A program made the position numbers and the translations under genes. 64,000 nucleotides of DNA. It comes from Pleodorina starrii (Eukaryota; Chlorophyta; Chlorophyceae; Chlamydomonadales; Volvocaceae). Below, piece by piece: positions 10,527-23,700 of the stretch. The notes under the pieces are model-generated. The model made no database searches and had not been told where the DNA came from. It saw only the letters and a list, made by a program, of their open reading frames with translations. The stretch is taken from positions 2,232,001 to 2,296,000 of the forward strand of contig BRXU01000002.1 of NCBI GenBank assembly GCA_030267565.1. Direction: 5' to 3'. Position 1 is the first letter of the stretch. Each line of letters starts with the position of its first letter.

Positions 10527-13500
10527 GGGAGGAAAACAGCAGCGGCGGCGGCGGCGGCAGCCTGCGGAACGACCCGTGGGTCACAGCGGCGCTTCCACCG
10601 CCGCCGCCGCCACCACAGCAGCAGCAGCCCTACCAGACCCAGTTGCGATTCGAAGCGGAAAGGCTCGCTTCACCTCCGGGCTGCAGGTCACCTCTGGGGC
10701 TACCGTCCCTTCTGAGCTCGAGATTGAGCTCCAGACTGCTCAGCGGTGAGAGCGGGAGGGAGGGAGGGAGGGAGGGCGAAGGGAAGGAAGTCCGTCAATC
10801 GTGCCACATCCGCATAATCGCGTCCAGCCATGCGCGCAAGCTCGTTTTTCCTCGGTCCCTCCGCTAAGTCAAAACTTTAACGAAGCCGCCTAAGGATGCA
10901 CGCATATTGTAAATGGTAGGCTACCAGCGCCTTTACGGGCGCTGCGGCGCAAGCAGCAGGACTAGCGTGCTGGGGGCCTGGGGCCTGAGGGCTGTATGCG
11001 CAGCTTGTCGAGTTGCCACGCCGCCCGCCGCCCGCCTCAAGCCGAGCCCTCCACTGCACTGCGCTGCACCGCAATGTGCTGCGCCGCAGGGTTGTACGAC
11101 ATCGGGGGCGATGACGGCGACGCGGGGTTGCTCCCCAGCTTCGTCTCCCCGACCCACATGTTCGTACTGGAGCCCCTCAGCCCGCCGCCGCCGCCTTCGG
11201 TGAGGTCCAGGGCACGGAAGCCTCCATTTAGATGAGGCACATGAGAATGACCGGAATCGGAATCGGACTCGAGGTTGAGAATGGGGCCCAAGTTACGACC
11301 CAGATTTGCGATTGATTTTCGGTGCGCCGAGGGCGCCGCTCGCCTCGCTACCGTTTCGCTCGCCTCTCCATTAACCCAACGTTTCCGTGACCGCGCTCCT
11401 TCCGCTCTGATCGGCCCGTGCACGATGCGGAGACCCAAGATCCTCCTCCTCCTCAGCGTCAGCGTCAGCGTGTGGCGGCTTCCTGCATCTGACGCATCCG
11501 ATGGGGTCTTTGCTCGTTCGCTTGCCGCCGCTGCTGCCGCTGCTGTCGCTGCTGGCGGGCCCCTCCCTTCCTCGCGAGCTTGGTCATCTTATGGCAGGTT
11601 GCTTCACCCCCAGATCCAACGACCCATTGCACACTACTACTCCACCCCCAGCATCTCCAGACGCGCCTGAAACGGACACGCAGGGCCGCTGCAGGCTTTG
11701 CTCTCCTCGTTCGCTGTCGGCCGCCCAACGCCCCCGGCAATGACCCCACACCCCGTCCTGCTTGCGCCCCCACGCCACAACTCGCACATGTCCCGACTGA
11801 TTGGCCCACAGGCCGTGGCTGCGGCTGCGGCGCCGACGCCTGCGACAGACGCGCCGCACCACCCGTCGAGGCGCCAGGGAGGGGCCCCACGGCCACCCGC
11901 CTCCGCCACCACGGCGGCGGCGGAAACGCAGTCCCCGCCTCCACCAACCCTTCCCGCCCGTGACGTGGACAAGCGCCTCCAGCAACCCGCCCAGCCGCCG
12001 GCGCAGCCGCAGCCTCCGCCGCTGCCGATACCGCCGCCTTTGGAAAGCGGCGCTGCGGCGTCTCCCTGGCTGTCAAGCGCCGTCCAGCCAGCGGCACCTC
12101 ACGGCGACCGAGCCGACGCGGACAACGCCGTCGCCAACGCCGCCGCGGCGACGGGTGATGTCCCGCTGCTGCCGCTGCCCCTGCCCCTGCCGCTGTCGCC
12201 TCCGAGTTTGTTGGAGCCGCCAAGCTCGATGGCGGGAGCTCTTACGGGCGCCTGGACGCCGTCGCGCGGCGGCTTGTTGTTGCCTCCGCATGGAGGGTCG
12301 CTGCCCTCCCTGGAGGCGCTGCCCTCCCTGCAGTCCCTGGCGCTGCCGGGCCTGATCAGCCCCGGGGGTGAGTTCGTGTCGCTGCCTTGCTGCTACTTTT
12401 ACCGTATTTGGTAATTGGTTGTTAGTGGGGCAGGTTGGGACGCAGGCCAGCAGCAGGAAGTGTGTGCGTGTTTGTATGCGTGTTTGTGTGCGTGTGTTTG
12501 GGTGTGCGTGTATGCGTGCGTGTGGGTGTGTGCGTGTGCGTGTGCGTGCGTGCGTGTGTGCGTTGGGGATTCCACGTACAACTGATGGTGGATTGCGTTG
12601 CGGTGTTCTGATGCGCGCCCTTTTGTGCCCTTCTGGTGGCCTTCGCGTCAGTCCGACCACTCGCCAATGTCCTCCTCTCCCCTTCCTTCACCAGCCATTC
12701 AGCTCTACGTTGCGATTTCCCCCGGGGCCCCCCGCCCCCTCTCCCGCCCCGCTCCCTCAGGCCCCTCCCTGGACATCAGTCAGATTCGCCGGATGTACGG
12801 CTTCGTACCCGGGTCGCCAACCCCGGGGCTCGCGCCTTCCCCGCGGGCGCCTACGGTTGGCCCAGCGCGCCGCGCGCCCGCCGCCGCTGCCACGTCAGCG
12901 CCAATGGCGCCCGCGGCGGCGGCGGCAGCAAGCGACGGTGGCCCGAATGCAGGCAGCCGTAGCGCACGGCGGTCGCCGTTGACGGCGCCGACGGCGCCGA
13001 CGGCGGCGGCACGAGGCGTCGAGCTGGAATCGGAGGCAGGCGGGATCAGACGCGGCGGCGGCGTCGCAGAGGACATGGCGGCGCTTCTAGGTCGTACAAA
13101 CATCTTCCGTACAACCGACGTCGCAGGCGCCGCCGACGCCAGCGCCGCCGGGCACCTTCCCGACGGGCCTCAGCCGTCGCCGACGCCGCCTCTGCTCGTC
13201 AACATGTCGTCACTTCGGGGCTCTTTGCCGGCGGCGCTGTCGCTGCCGCGTCTGCCGTCGGAATGGCTTCGGTCGCCGACGGGATTGACGCCGCCGCCCA
13301 TTGGGTTACTCGACGGCGGCGTTGGCGCAGGCGGCGGGGATGGCGGCAGCGGTGGCACCGGCGAGGCCGGCGGCGGTGGCGGCGCCGGCGGCGCCAGCCT
13401 GTCGGGGCCGCTGCGGAGTCTGTGGGACTTCTCCAGCCTGTTCCTGAGCGGCCTCAGCCGAGAGCCCAGCGTCAGCGCCTTGTTGTACGGCCACGATTGT

Positions 13501-16500
13501 ACGGCGCCGACGCCGCGTAAGGCACTCGAAGAGCTCGCCGTTGACGGCGGCGCCGCCGCCGCCGCTGGGAGCCCCCGGGATCTGTTAATCCCGGCGGAAG
13601 ACCAGCGGCTTCTGGGCGCGAGCGTTTCGGGACAGGGCATCATGCACCACTCTCGTGAAGGCGGCGGCGGCGGCGGAGGTGAAGATATAGATGACCCACA
13701 TCCCCAGGTGCCCGCAAGTGCTGCGGGGACGATTGGGCGGCAGGGGCTGCCGCCGCCGCTGCCGCCGGGGGCGCCGGCGGCGGCTGCTGGCTCGGCGGAG
13801 GTGATGACGCCCTTCGTGTCGCCGTTCTTGCCAGGTAAGAGGCCCGGAGGGAGGGCGGTGATCAGCGGGGGAAATGAATGAAGAAGGAAAGGGAGAAGAA
13901 ACAGAAGAAGAGGAAGGGATACCCGCTGACACCTTGCCTCCCCGTTGCACGCGTCCACCACCCGCTCAGGCGCCGTCGAGGGCCTGCTGCCGGCGACAAC
14001 ACCGCCGCCGCTGCCGCTGCCGTCGCCGCCGGGCGTGGGCGGGCCGCAGGAGCCTGAGCCGCGACCACAGCGGCAGCAGGTACAGCTGCCGAGGGAGCAG
14101 CAGCCAGCGCCGCAGCCTCGCGCGGATGTCGCCACCGCCGCCGCGTTGACAGCTGCAGCGCAGCCGCCCGGTGCTGCCGCCGCAACAGATGCCACGGACG
14201 CCGCCGCCGCCGGCGACGGCGATGCTGACGATGACGGCGTGATGGGCTGTCCCGTCCCGAAGCGTCGACGGCGTAACGATGGGACGCCGCTGCCGCTGCC
14301 GCTGCCGCTACCGCTGCCGCTGCCGCAGCCCCTGGGGCCGGAGGCCGCTGTCGTCGTACGCGCGCACGGCGGCGCGAGTGCGGACCTCGATGAGGCGGCG
14401 CGCGAGGCGCTTCGCGAAAGCAGAAAGCGCGCGGCGTTGGATGCGGGGGCGGCGGCAGGTTACGGCGGCGTCGCAGATGCCGTACCCATGGTCACGCTGC
14501 CGACCCTCGGGTCACCACAGCCCGCTTTTCTGCGCCTGCACTCCCTGCTGATGTCACCCTCCGGCAGCGACGACTTGCTGCCCTCGCTGCCCTCCATCCT
14601 GAAATCTCCGCAGCGCACGCCGCCGCTGTTCTCGCCGCGGCGCCGTGTCGCCCCCGCCGCTTTGTCCTCCCCGCCGGCTGTGGCGGCGGCGACAGTGGCG
14701 GCGGCAGCGCCGCCGCCGCCGCCAGCGGCCGCCCCGGCCGTGCCGGCGCAGCGGCTGGTGGTTGTACCTTCCACGCCGTGCCGTCGGTTCCCAAACGGCA
14801 GGCTGGGACCCGGCACGCTGAGGCTTACGCCCGGAGGACCACCGCCGGCGGCGGCGTCGCCTCCACCGCCTCCACCGCCTTCCCCGATGCCACGGCCGCC
14901 TCCGCCGCCTCCGCCTGCGCCGACACCTACGCCGGTGGCGGCGCCGTCGTCAGCGCCGAGCCTGTCAGCGTCGCTACTGCCGGAGCGCCGCGGCGGCATG
15001 CCGAAGCCCGACAATGCAGCGGCGGAAGCCGCTGCCGCTGCCGCCGCGGCCGCCGCCATCGCGGCCACAGCAACGGAGGCGGAGGCGGAGGCGGCGCCGC
15101 GGCCGGCCGTGTCAACATCCGTCGGAGGTCGCTCACCCCGTCGCGGCCGAGGCCGCGGCCGAGGCGGCGGTGGGCGACGCGGCGGCGACGGCGACGTCGG
15201 CACCGGCAGCGCTCAGAGCTACCACCACCACCACCATCACCACCACCACCCAGCTGATTCACCGGGCGGCAACGGCCAGAAGCAGAACCCATTGCTGGCC
15301 GTGGCGGCGGCGCTGCAGCAAGCGGGGGCTGAGGAGGCGCTGGTCGGGAGCACGCCGGGGAGCCCCAACGCAGCAGCAGCAGCAGCAGCCGGCGGTGGCG
15401 GCGGTGGCGGCGGCGGCTGGACCGGCGCACTTCCGAGGATGTCCCCTAGGAAGCGGCGGCCGCCCGTGTACCCGGGTGACGACACCCCACGGGACGGTCC
15501 GTGGCAAGGCTCGCAGCTGGAGCCGCGCAACAGCGCGGCGGCGCCGCTGCCGCCGCCGCCGCTGCCGCCGCTGCCGCCGTCCGTCCGGGGCCGGCGGCGG
15601 CGGGGCATGAGATACCAGCCGCAGGCGGAGAGCGTCCAGGATGGGCCGCCGTCGCCGCAAGCGGAGCGGCGCGGGGCGGCGTGGACAGGCGCAGCGGCGT
15701 GGCTCCACGCCGACCCACGGGTCAGTAGGGCAACGGCGACGGCGGCGAAGAGGCGGCGGGAGGCGGCGGATACGGAGGGAGAGGAGGAGGAGGTGGAGGA
15801 GGGACAGGAGGACGCGCCGACGGTGTCGGCGGACGTCAACTCCAGGGAGGCCGCGGCGGCGTCGGCGCTGATGGCGGCGGCGGCGATGGCGGCGGCGCTC
15901 GAGACCGCGTCGGACGTCACGATGCCCGTCGAGCGGCGCGTGCGTCCGCCGCCGTCGCGGCGCGCCGCGCGAGAAGGGTCGGTTGGGACGACGGCGGAGG
16001 CGCCGCCGCGGGCGGCGGAGGCGACGGGGCGGGAGGCCGACGGCTCGGCTCCCGCGTCCGCCCGGAGTGACGAAGCGGGCGAGGGCAGGCCGGCGCCCTT
16101 GTCGGCGCACTTGGCCACGGAGGCGGAGAGTGGCCAGGGCACGCAGCTCCCAACCGCCGGCGGCGTGATCAACGCGGCGCCGGCAGCAGCAGCGGGCGAC
16201 AGCTCTAGCCCAGCGGCAGCGGCGGCGGCAGTGACGTCGGCGGCGGATGTGGCAGCCGTGGCGGCAGTGGGGCCACCGGCCCACGAGCCGGCGGAGCAGC
16301 AGCAGCAGCAGCCGGAAGTGCATCCGCCACAGCCGCTGCCGGTGCTACCGCCGGCGGCAGCGCCTGCTGCTGCGGCGGCACCGCCGGTTACACCGGTGCG
16401 GCCCTCCATTGCGGCGCCCGCCAACGCCAACGCAGCGGTACGGCTGCCCGCGGCTATGCTGTTCTCCCCGGGGGAGGAGCCTGACGTGGGGGCGATGGTG

Positions 16501-18936
16501 GCGGCGGCGGCGACGACGACGGTCCAGGGACACGGCCTCCAGGGGGGGTGGCAGCCGAGTGTCGACCCCAGACGGCCATACGGAAGCACCGCCGTCAAGC
16601 TTGAAAGCGACTACGACTACGGAAGCGAGCCCGCAGGCGGCGGCGCGGGCGCGGCCAGGGCCGTGGGCGCAGCCGCTGCTGGGTGCGACCCGCGGGTCGG
16701 CGCTGATCGGGATCTCACGGCCAACGAGATGCTCGGTAACCTGAGCGGCAACGACGATGACGGCGGCCGTGGAGGCTGCCATTACGGCGGCCTCGTGCGG
16801 CGGCTCTTCGGGTCGCCAACACGGCCGCCGCCGTCGCTTTCCTCGGATCCGTCGGGGATTGTAAGTGCGACCCCGCGGCGGCACTTGACGGCGGCGCAGG
16901 CGGACTGGGCGCCGCCGGGTCTGATGCCGACGTCGTCAACGCCGGCAGGGCTGCAGAGAGGGCCAGCTACGATGGCTGCGAGCGCAGCGCCGGCGCCGGC
17001 GGGCACGATTGACGCACGACCATTCGTGGCGCCGCCGCCACCGCCGCCGCTGCAGTACGATCTGTACGGTAATGGGGACGTGACGTCCACGATACCGCTG
17101 TTGGCGGCAGCTCCGCTGCCGCCGCCGCTGACGCTGCAGCGCCCGCAGCATCTTCAGGCTTGGAAAGTGACTGACGTGCCCGCCGGTCCCGCCAACCGCC
17201 CGCCAGCTGCCGTTCCATCGTACGGGCATTTGTACGGAGAGCGCCTGCCACCCAGCAGCGCTGCGAGTGCGTTGCAGCACGTCGCCGCCTACGCAGCGGT
17301 GCCGGCGGCGGCGCCGGCGGCGGCGCCGCCAGGCAGCGCTTGCGGTACGGCTGTACGACAGCAGGATTCGGCGCCGTCGCTGGTCATCCCGACCATAATA
17401 CCGCAGGTGAATGGGCAGCAGCTGCAGCAGCTACAACAGCTACAACAGTTGCAACAGCTGCATCAGGAACTGCAGCGATTGCAAGTACTGCATCAGGAGC
17501 AGCAGCATCATCATCATCAGCAGCAGCAACAACAGCAGCTGCCGTTGCGGCGCCGGGAGGGCTACACGGACAACCCGAGGTGCCCCCCATCGTGGCAGCT
17601 ACCCCTGGAGACGCCGTTCGCCGCCGTGGCGCCGTCGCCGCCGCCGGCCCTCCTGGAGCCCGGCGGCTGGGCGCGTGACGCCGCGGCCGCGGGGCAGGAG
17701 CCGCTGCTACCGCGGGGCGCCGCCGGCAGCGGCGGCAGCGGCAGCGACGCGGACGGCGACAGCAAGCACCGCCTGCATTTCCAGCGGAAAATGTACGGCA
17801 GGGGCCAGCAGCAGCAGCAGCGTTCGCTGGCGTTGCCGCTGCAGCTGCAGCCCGCGGCGGCGACGGCGGCAGCGGCGGCGGAGAGGAAGCTGGAAGGCGC
17901 GTGGAACCCAATGGGTATGGCGGCGGCGCCGCCGCTGGGTGGAGACGGCAGTATCCACTGGGCCGCAGGCGCGGCATCGGGCGTGAAACCGGTGGGTTTT
18001 GCAGTCGGCACGGAAAGTACGGCGAATGGCAGTGCGGGTGCCGCTGGCATGCCTCCGCTGCCGCCCCTGTCGCTCCTGCCGCCGCTGCACCCCGGGCTTC
18101 CACTTCCGGAGCCGCAGCCACAGCCTTCGCAGTCGCAGCCCGCCGGAGTCCCCAGGTTGCGGCAGGGCCAACCGTCGTGGAAGCGCTCGTACAAGCCGTA
18201 CGACTCCGACTCCGATTACCTCAGCGGCGATGACGGCGCCGCCAGCATCCGAGCCGCTGCCGGGAGCGGCGGCGGCGGCGGCGGCGGCTGCGCGGCGCAC
18301 GCCGCGAAGCGCCGGCGCGGCGCCGCCATTCGCCGCATCCCGGCCGACGCCGTGTGCCCGCCGGCGGCGCCGCAGAGCGGCACGCTGCGCGGCGCCGCCG
18401 CGGCGTCGGCCACGAACCGCGCCCGCTCCAAGCTGTACGACGGCGTGCCGCTGGTACCGCCGGTGCTGGCGCCGCACCCGCCTGTACGGCGCCCGGCCGT
18501 CGCGTTGACGCGGCCGGGCGTCTGGTACCCTTGGCTTAGGGTGCGAACTTACCCGCCGTTCTTCGCGCCGCCGCCACCGCTGGAGCCGCCGCCGCCGCCA
18601 CCGCGGCCTCAACCGTACACCGCGGCAGCACCGGCAGCAACTCAGGCAGCAGCGTCACGCGCCTGGCAGCAGCAGCAGCGGCCGCCGCTGCCACCGCCGC
18701 CGCCGCCGCAGCCGCCGACGTATGCGACGCAGCCGAGCAGCGCCGCCGCTGCGCTGCGTGTGGATCCCAAGGTCCTGCACGTGCTGCTGCTGGCGGCGGC
18801 GGTGATGGTGCCTCGCCCCGGCGCCGCCGCCGACGCGGCTGCTGGCGCCGGCGCGGGTGCCGGCAGCCCGGTTGGCACGGACGCCGCCGGCGGCGGTGGT
18901 GGTCTCCGGCGGCCTCGGCAGGGCGACGACGACTAG
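10226..18936 (+). CDS. Giant Pro/Ala/Gln/Gly-rich low-complexity protein, function unknown
   Basis: Exons 10226-10745, 11090-11199, 11812-12367, 12761-13834 and 13970-18936 join in phase (7227 nt) to 2408 residues. The 4967-nt last exon is one uninterrupted frame. I recognise no catalytic or DNA-binding domain. Non-simple islands are LYDIGGDDGDAGLLPSF (~174-190, exon 2), SLDISQIRRMYGFVPGSP (~398) and LLPSLPSILKSPQRTPPLF (~950). Low-complexity tracts include poly-Gln (~91-101), nine consecutive His (near 15221-15250), a Gln/Leu heptad-like stretch at 17409-17540 and many poly-Pro/Ala runs. Basic clusters KRRRR (near 14266) and AKRRRG (near 18305) look like nuclear signals, and several S/T-P-basic sites (SPRRR, SPRKRR) look like CDK sites. 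It may be a nuclear scaffold or transcription-related protein; this is inference from composition only. Confidence 0.72.
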
Positions 18937-20745
18937 CACGACTTCGGGCTCGGAGCTGCAGGGCCGCGGGTGGCGCTGGCCCCGGTGGTTGGCAGAAGCG
19001 GTTTTAGCGGTTGCAAGTTGGCGGTTAGCATTCGGCAGCTGGTTAATAACCGTATCCATACGCGCGCGGTGTGAACGGCGGGCGGGGATTGACGGAGTGC
19101 GCTTCGACAAGCTACAGGTGGCGAGAATGACGAACGGAGAGAGGGGAGGGGGTGCGCTGCGTTGGCGTAGTTGGAACAAAGGGGAAGGGGCGTTGTAGGA
19201 ACCCCGGGAAGTATGAGGGACAGCGGGTGTGGCTTCGGGAGCGGTTGGGGAGCTCCGTGTGGGGGTGAGGCCGCGCGCTGCTCCGGCTCTTGCCTTCCGC
19301 TGCCCGACGTGACGCCAGCGCGTGCGCGCGCGCGCGCGCGCGAGAGAGAGATGTCGGGGGTGAGCGCGCCTTGTTGTTCTTGCTCCTGCTGCTGCTGCTG
19401 TTGATGCAGTGTGCTATGCGGGTGGGGGAGTCGGCAATGGTACGGGGAAAGTGTCGCCTCAAGCGGGGGCATAACACACGACACAACACACACAGCTCAG
19501 TTGCACCTCACACACACGCACTCTTTGCTCTTTGTATCGCTGGGTGGGTTGGGCATCTGCCGGAGCGTTTCGCCCAAATGTTCCACTCTCCCAAGGAACG
19601 AACCCCCCCTCTGCTTCTTACTGCCCACGGGAATACGGCAAATAGCACACACAGACACAAACGCACACATACGAACACTTGAGGTCAAGCAGGTGCCGTC
19701 TTCTCCGGCCGCCGCCGCAAGGCCGTACTTTCAGTACTGCGGTACTTCAGCTTCATTTTGGCTGGGCCGGAGAGACCGCCCTGCTCGCGGGGTGCACGTA
19801 CGCGTGCGGAAACAAATACAGCGGGGGCATTTCTCAGCGCTTGATGGGGGATGAGTGGCCTTACCGTATGGGTTTGGTTGTAAGCCTGTCATGCCTGTTG
19901 AAAAGTGGGAACCTGCGCGATAGGTGGATTGAGCTCTGCGCCACCGTCTCAACGGTCTCACCCGACTCCGCAGTGGGACCGCCGTGCAGCGCGCTTTCAA
20001 GGGTGACTTCCTTTCGATGTCTGCGTTCCCCTTCGCTTCCTGGTGCGTCGGGGCTGCCCGAATATCGGTGCGGTGGCGATGGTTGTGTTGAAAGCTGTGC
20101 TGGCTGTCTCTGCCAGGGGGGCCAGGCAGTAGCCAGGGCTGCCCGGGGGATTTCCCCAGCGCCAGCTGGATTTCGCATCCAATGCCGCAGACCAATTTAC
20201 AATCCGTTGACCAACAAGCTGGCTGTCATACAGTTAGGTGAACGACCAGTCGGCCACCACAGCCCGCAGAAGCTGTAAAATCATGCAGCGGCCGTCCCGG
20301 GCAGCTATATCATCGCCGAGAGGAGATTCTCGCAACAAGGGAATCTAGGGAGTTTCGCGAGTAGATCCGGGAGGGGTCGAGCTGTCAGTCCTTTGGTGGG
20401 CAAAAGTAAGGGACCTTCAGGCGCGCTACCGGCCGCATGGACATCGGCTGTAGCGATGCGGTCGGAACGGAGAGGATCCAGGGAGATTTGGGAGAGCGGT
20501 AACATAAATGCCCGCGGTGCCGCCTGCCGCGGACGGGATTGCACGTACCGTATGCGCGTACGGGATGCTGTGGAAACTTTTCCAAGGACACATTCCAATT
20601 AAATCAACTGTCAGATCATTTCGTTCACAAGGAAAATGGTATATGCCTATGCATCGCTCGCTGTCGTTGGTGGTGGTCTCGGCGACGGGACTCGGCCTTA
20701 AGCCGTTAGGTTACAATTAAGTCGATAGGCAGTTTATTCAAACGA
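18937..20745. other. Intergenic region between giant gene and erlin
   Basis: About 1.8 kb holding the 3' UTR of the giant gene and the promoter of the erlin gene. TGTAA occurs at 19879-19883 and 20274-20278. A (GC)n/(GA)n dinucleotide run lies at about 19318-19350. No convincing coding block. Confidence 0.45.
19879..19883 (+). other. Candidate TGTAA poly(A) signal of the giant gene
   Basis: First TGTAA noticed after the stop at 18936; the alternative at 20274-20278 is closer to the next gene. Confidence 0.3.
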
Positions 20746-23700
20746 ATGAACTCGCAATCTGGACCTAGCAGTCGAGGGCCGCTGGCCGGAGACGGGCCTG
20801 CCGGCCCGCCCGGCCAACAGTTGAGGAGGGCGTCGCCTTCCTCGTTGTACCTGAACTTGCCTGTATACATTTCCATAGCCACTATTGCTGTGGGTATCTT
20901 CATTAAGACGGCTGTTCATCAAATACCTGAGGTAGGACTTGAAGGTTGGTCCCGTTGATGCTCTGTCCCGAGTTCGCATTTTCGCCTACATGGGGGTTTC
21001 TAATGCACGAAATGCTCTGATGACACGGTACTTAACATCCCTACATTAAACTCCTGCTCTGGTTGTGAACATCACCTTGCCATTGACACCGGCTGGCATC
21101 CTCCTCCTCGGTCCTCTCTCCCCCTGCCCCGGCGCCTCCCGCGCACCCCCCGGTCAGGGCCATGTTGGTGTCTACTGGCGCGGCGGCATGCTGCTGCAGC
21201 GGATTACTACCCCCGGTATCCACGTGCGGATGCCGCTGATAGACACGTTTGAGGCGATCCAGACGACCATGCAGGCAAGTGCCTGCGGCCATGAGGCCAG
21301 CCCCTATCAGCAGCGTCGCTGACGGGCCTGCGGCCTTCAAACCTTGAGGCCGGCGGCCTGGCTCCCGGTCGGCCTGGCTCCGCGCCCAGCTCCCGCGGCG
21401 GCGCCGCGCCCCTGACGGGCCCTCGCCGCCCTGACGAGGTCTCGCGTCACGCGTCAAACCCCTAACGGGCCTGCTGGCTGGGCGGGGCTGGGCGGGGGGT
21501 GGCCGAGGCAGGGCTGGGCGGGGCTGGTGCGGAATCGTCCCGGCTTCTCCGGGGCCTGCAGGGGCCGCACGGCAATGGGCGACCCCAACCCTAGTGATGA
21601 CAGCAGGGGCGGCTCTGGCGGCTCCTGCGTGGGGATCCGCCGCACCCGTGCTTTGGGACATTGGGAGGGGAGGGCTGAGCGCGGGCGGGGGGAAGCGAGT
21701 GGCGTAATTCGCGATTGGTCCCCGGAGCGGAGCGGACTCTGCAATGCACAGACTGGAGTCTGATCGGGTTGGGTGCCCGTCTGCCCGACGCGCTGACGGG
21801 TGGGTGCACACTCATGCCCCCGCCCTCTCCAACCGTCTCCGTCTCCGCCCCCGCCTCCACCTTAGACGGACAAGGTAACCGACATCTTGTGCGGCACCAA
21901 GGGCGGCGTCACCATAACATTTGACAAGATCGAGGTGAGGCGATCGAGGTTGTGGGGGAGGGGGGGGGGGTTGTGGCGTTCTGCCTCCTCCACCAAAACC
22001 TATCGACGCAGGGCATGCCTGCTGCCTGCCTACCGTGCCTCCACCAAACCCTACCAAACCAACAAGGAGGGAGAGGGTTGTTTCGGTACCCCATCTGCGC
22101 CTTGCGGCGCGCATGTATGGCTGCCACCCTGGAGCCTTTGGACCTGGCCCCTCCCCCCCCCCACCTCCACCACCTCCCCGCCGTACCGGGCCCCATGCCC
22201 CATGTCAGGTGGTCAACCGGCTCAAGCGCGCCCTGGTGTACGAGACGATCCGGGATTACGGCGTGCACTACGATCGTACATGGATATACGACAAGATCCA
22301 CCACGAGATTAATCAGTTTTGCAGCAGTCACACTCTTGAGGAGGTGTACATCACAAAATTCGACCAGGTGGGGAGGGGCCCGGGGACGTGGGGCCGCGAC
22401 CCGCGGGTCATCTGGGCGGGCGGGGGAGAGAAACAGAGAGGTGTATGGGTCTTGGTTTGACCAACAGAAACTTGACGGGGGGACATCCAGTCGCCGCGTC
22501 TGCGCAATCGCGATGCATGCACGCTCCCGCCGCGGCTGCCTTGGAACTGCCAGCTGCCAACCGTTATCAACTGCCCCACCCCAGACCCCACTGCCACCAA
22601 ACTGTCACGCAACCCGTTTCCTCCTCCCTCCGCCCCTCCGACCCCTGGCCATCGTCTGGTACAGCGTTTGGCTCTCTCATCGGTTCCCGCATCGACCAAC
22701 CTCCTTCACTACATTACTTCGGGTTTTCGGTTGCTGCAGCGGTTGTACAGCGGCGCGTCGTACCCTCAACAACCCCCCCCTCCCCCACCCTACCCCCCAC
22801 GTGGGACCCACATCAGGTGGACGAGCAGATCAAGGACGCTCTGCAGGCGGACTGCAACCGCTACGCCCCCGGCATCGAGATCATTGCGGTGCGGGTCACA
22901 AAACCAACCATACCCCAGTCCGTGTCCGACAACTACGTGGCTATGGAGGTGAGGTGTGGGTGGGGGTCAGGGTGGAGGGGGCTGTGGCTGAGTCGCTGGC
23001 TTGGGGGCGTTGGGGGTTCTGGCCGGCTGGCTGGCTGGCTGGGTGGTGCGCAGCGAGTGCCCGTGGCTGGGTTTGCACTGGCGGCCCACCATGCCGCCCA
23101 CCCCTCGCCCGCAACGCACCCGCCCACCACCCGGCCCGTCCTCCCTCCTTGCCCGCCCTCCCCACCCCAATCCTCCTCCTCGCCCTCGTCCTCCCCCTCC
23201 TCCTCCACCTCCTCCCTCCTCCTCCCTCAGGTGGAACGCACCAAGGCGCTCGTGGCGTTAGAGCGGCAGCGGGTGATGGAGCGGGAGGCGGAGGCAGAGC
23301 GGGTCAAGGCGGTGGCGCAGGTGGGTGTGTGCGTGTCTGTGCCTGTCTGACAAGCTAAAAGAAAACCCGCGCCCCTCACGCGGCTTGACCCGCGACTTGA
23401 CCCGTATCGATCCCGTTGACCCGCGCCCACACGCGCCCCGCCACCCGCACCCACATCCGCACACCGCACACCGCTGTCCGCACCCGCGGCCCGCGACCAG
23501 GCCCCCATCCCCACACCCACACCCTCACACCCTGAAGCCCTGAAGCCCTGAAACCCTACACCCCTCACCCCCAGGCCCAGCGCGCCGCTGAGACCAGCGC
23601 CATCCGCATGCAGCAGCTGCTGGCTGAGAAGGAGGCGGAGCGGGCGCAGGCGGAGATCGAGGACGCCATGTTCATGGCGAGACAGCGGGCGCTGGCGGAT

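Noticed and set aside
14460..17090. Long minus-strand ORFs opposite the giant gene (e.g. 15237-16598)
   Set aside because: GC-rich coding DNA gives open antisense frames. These have no conserved block, and only the + frame joins in phase to four other exons.
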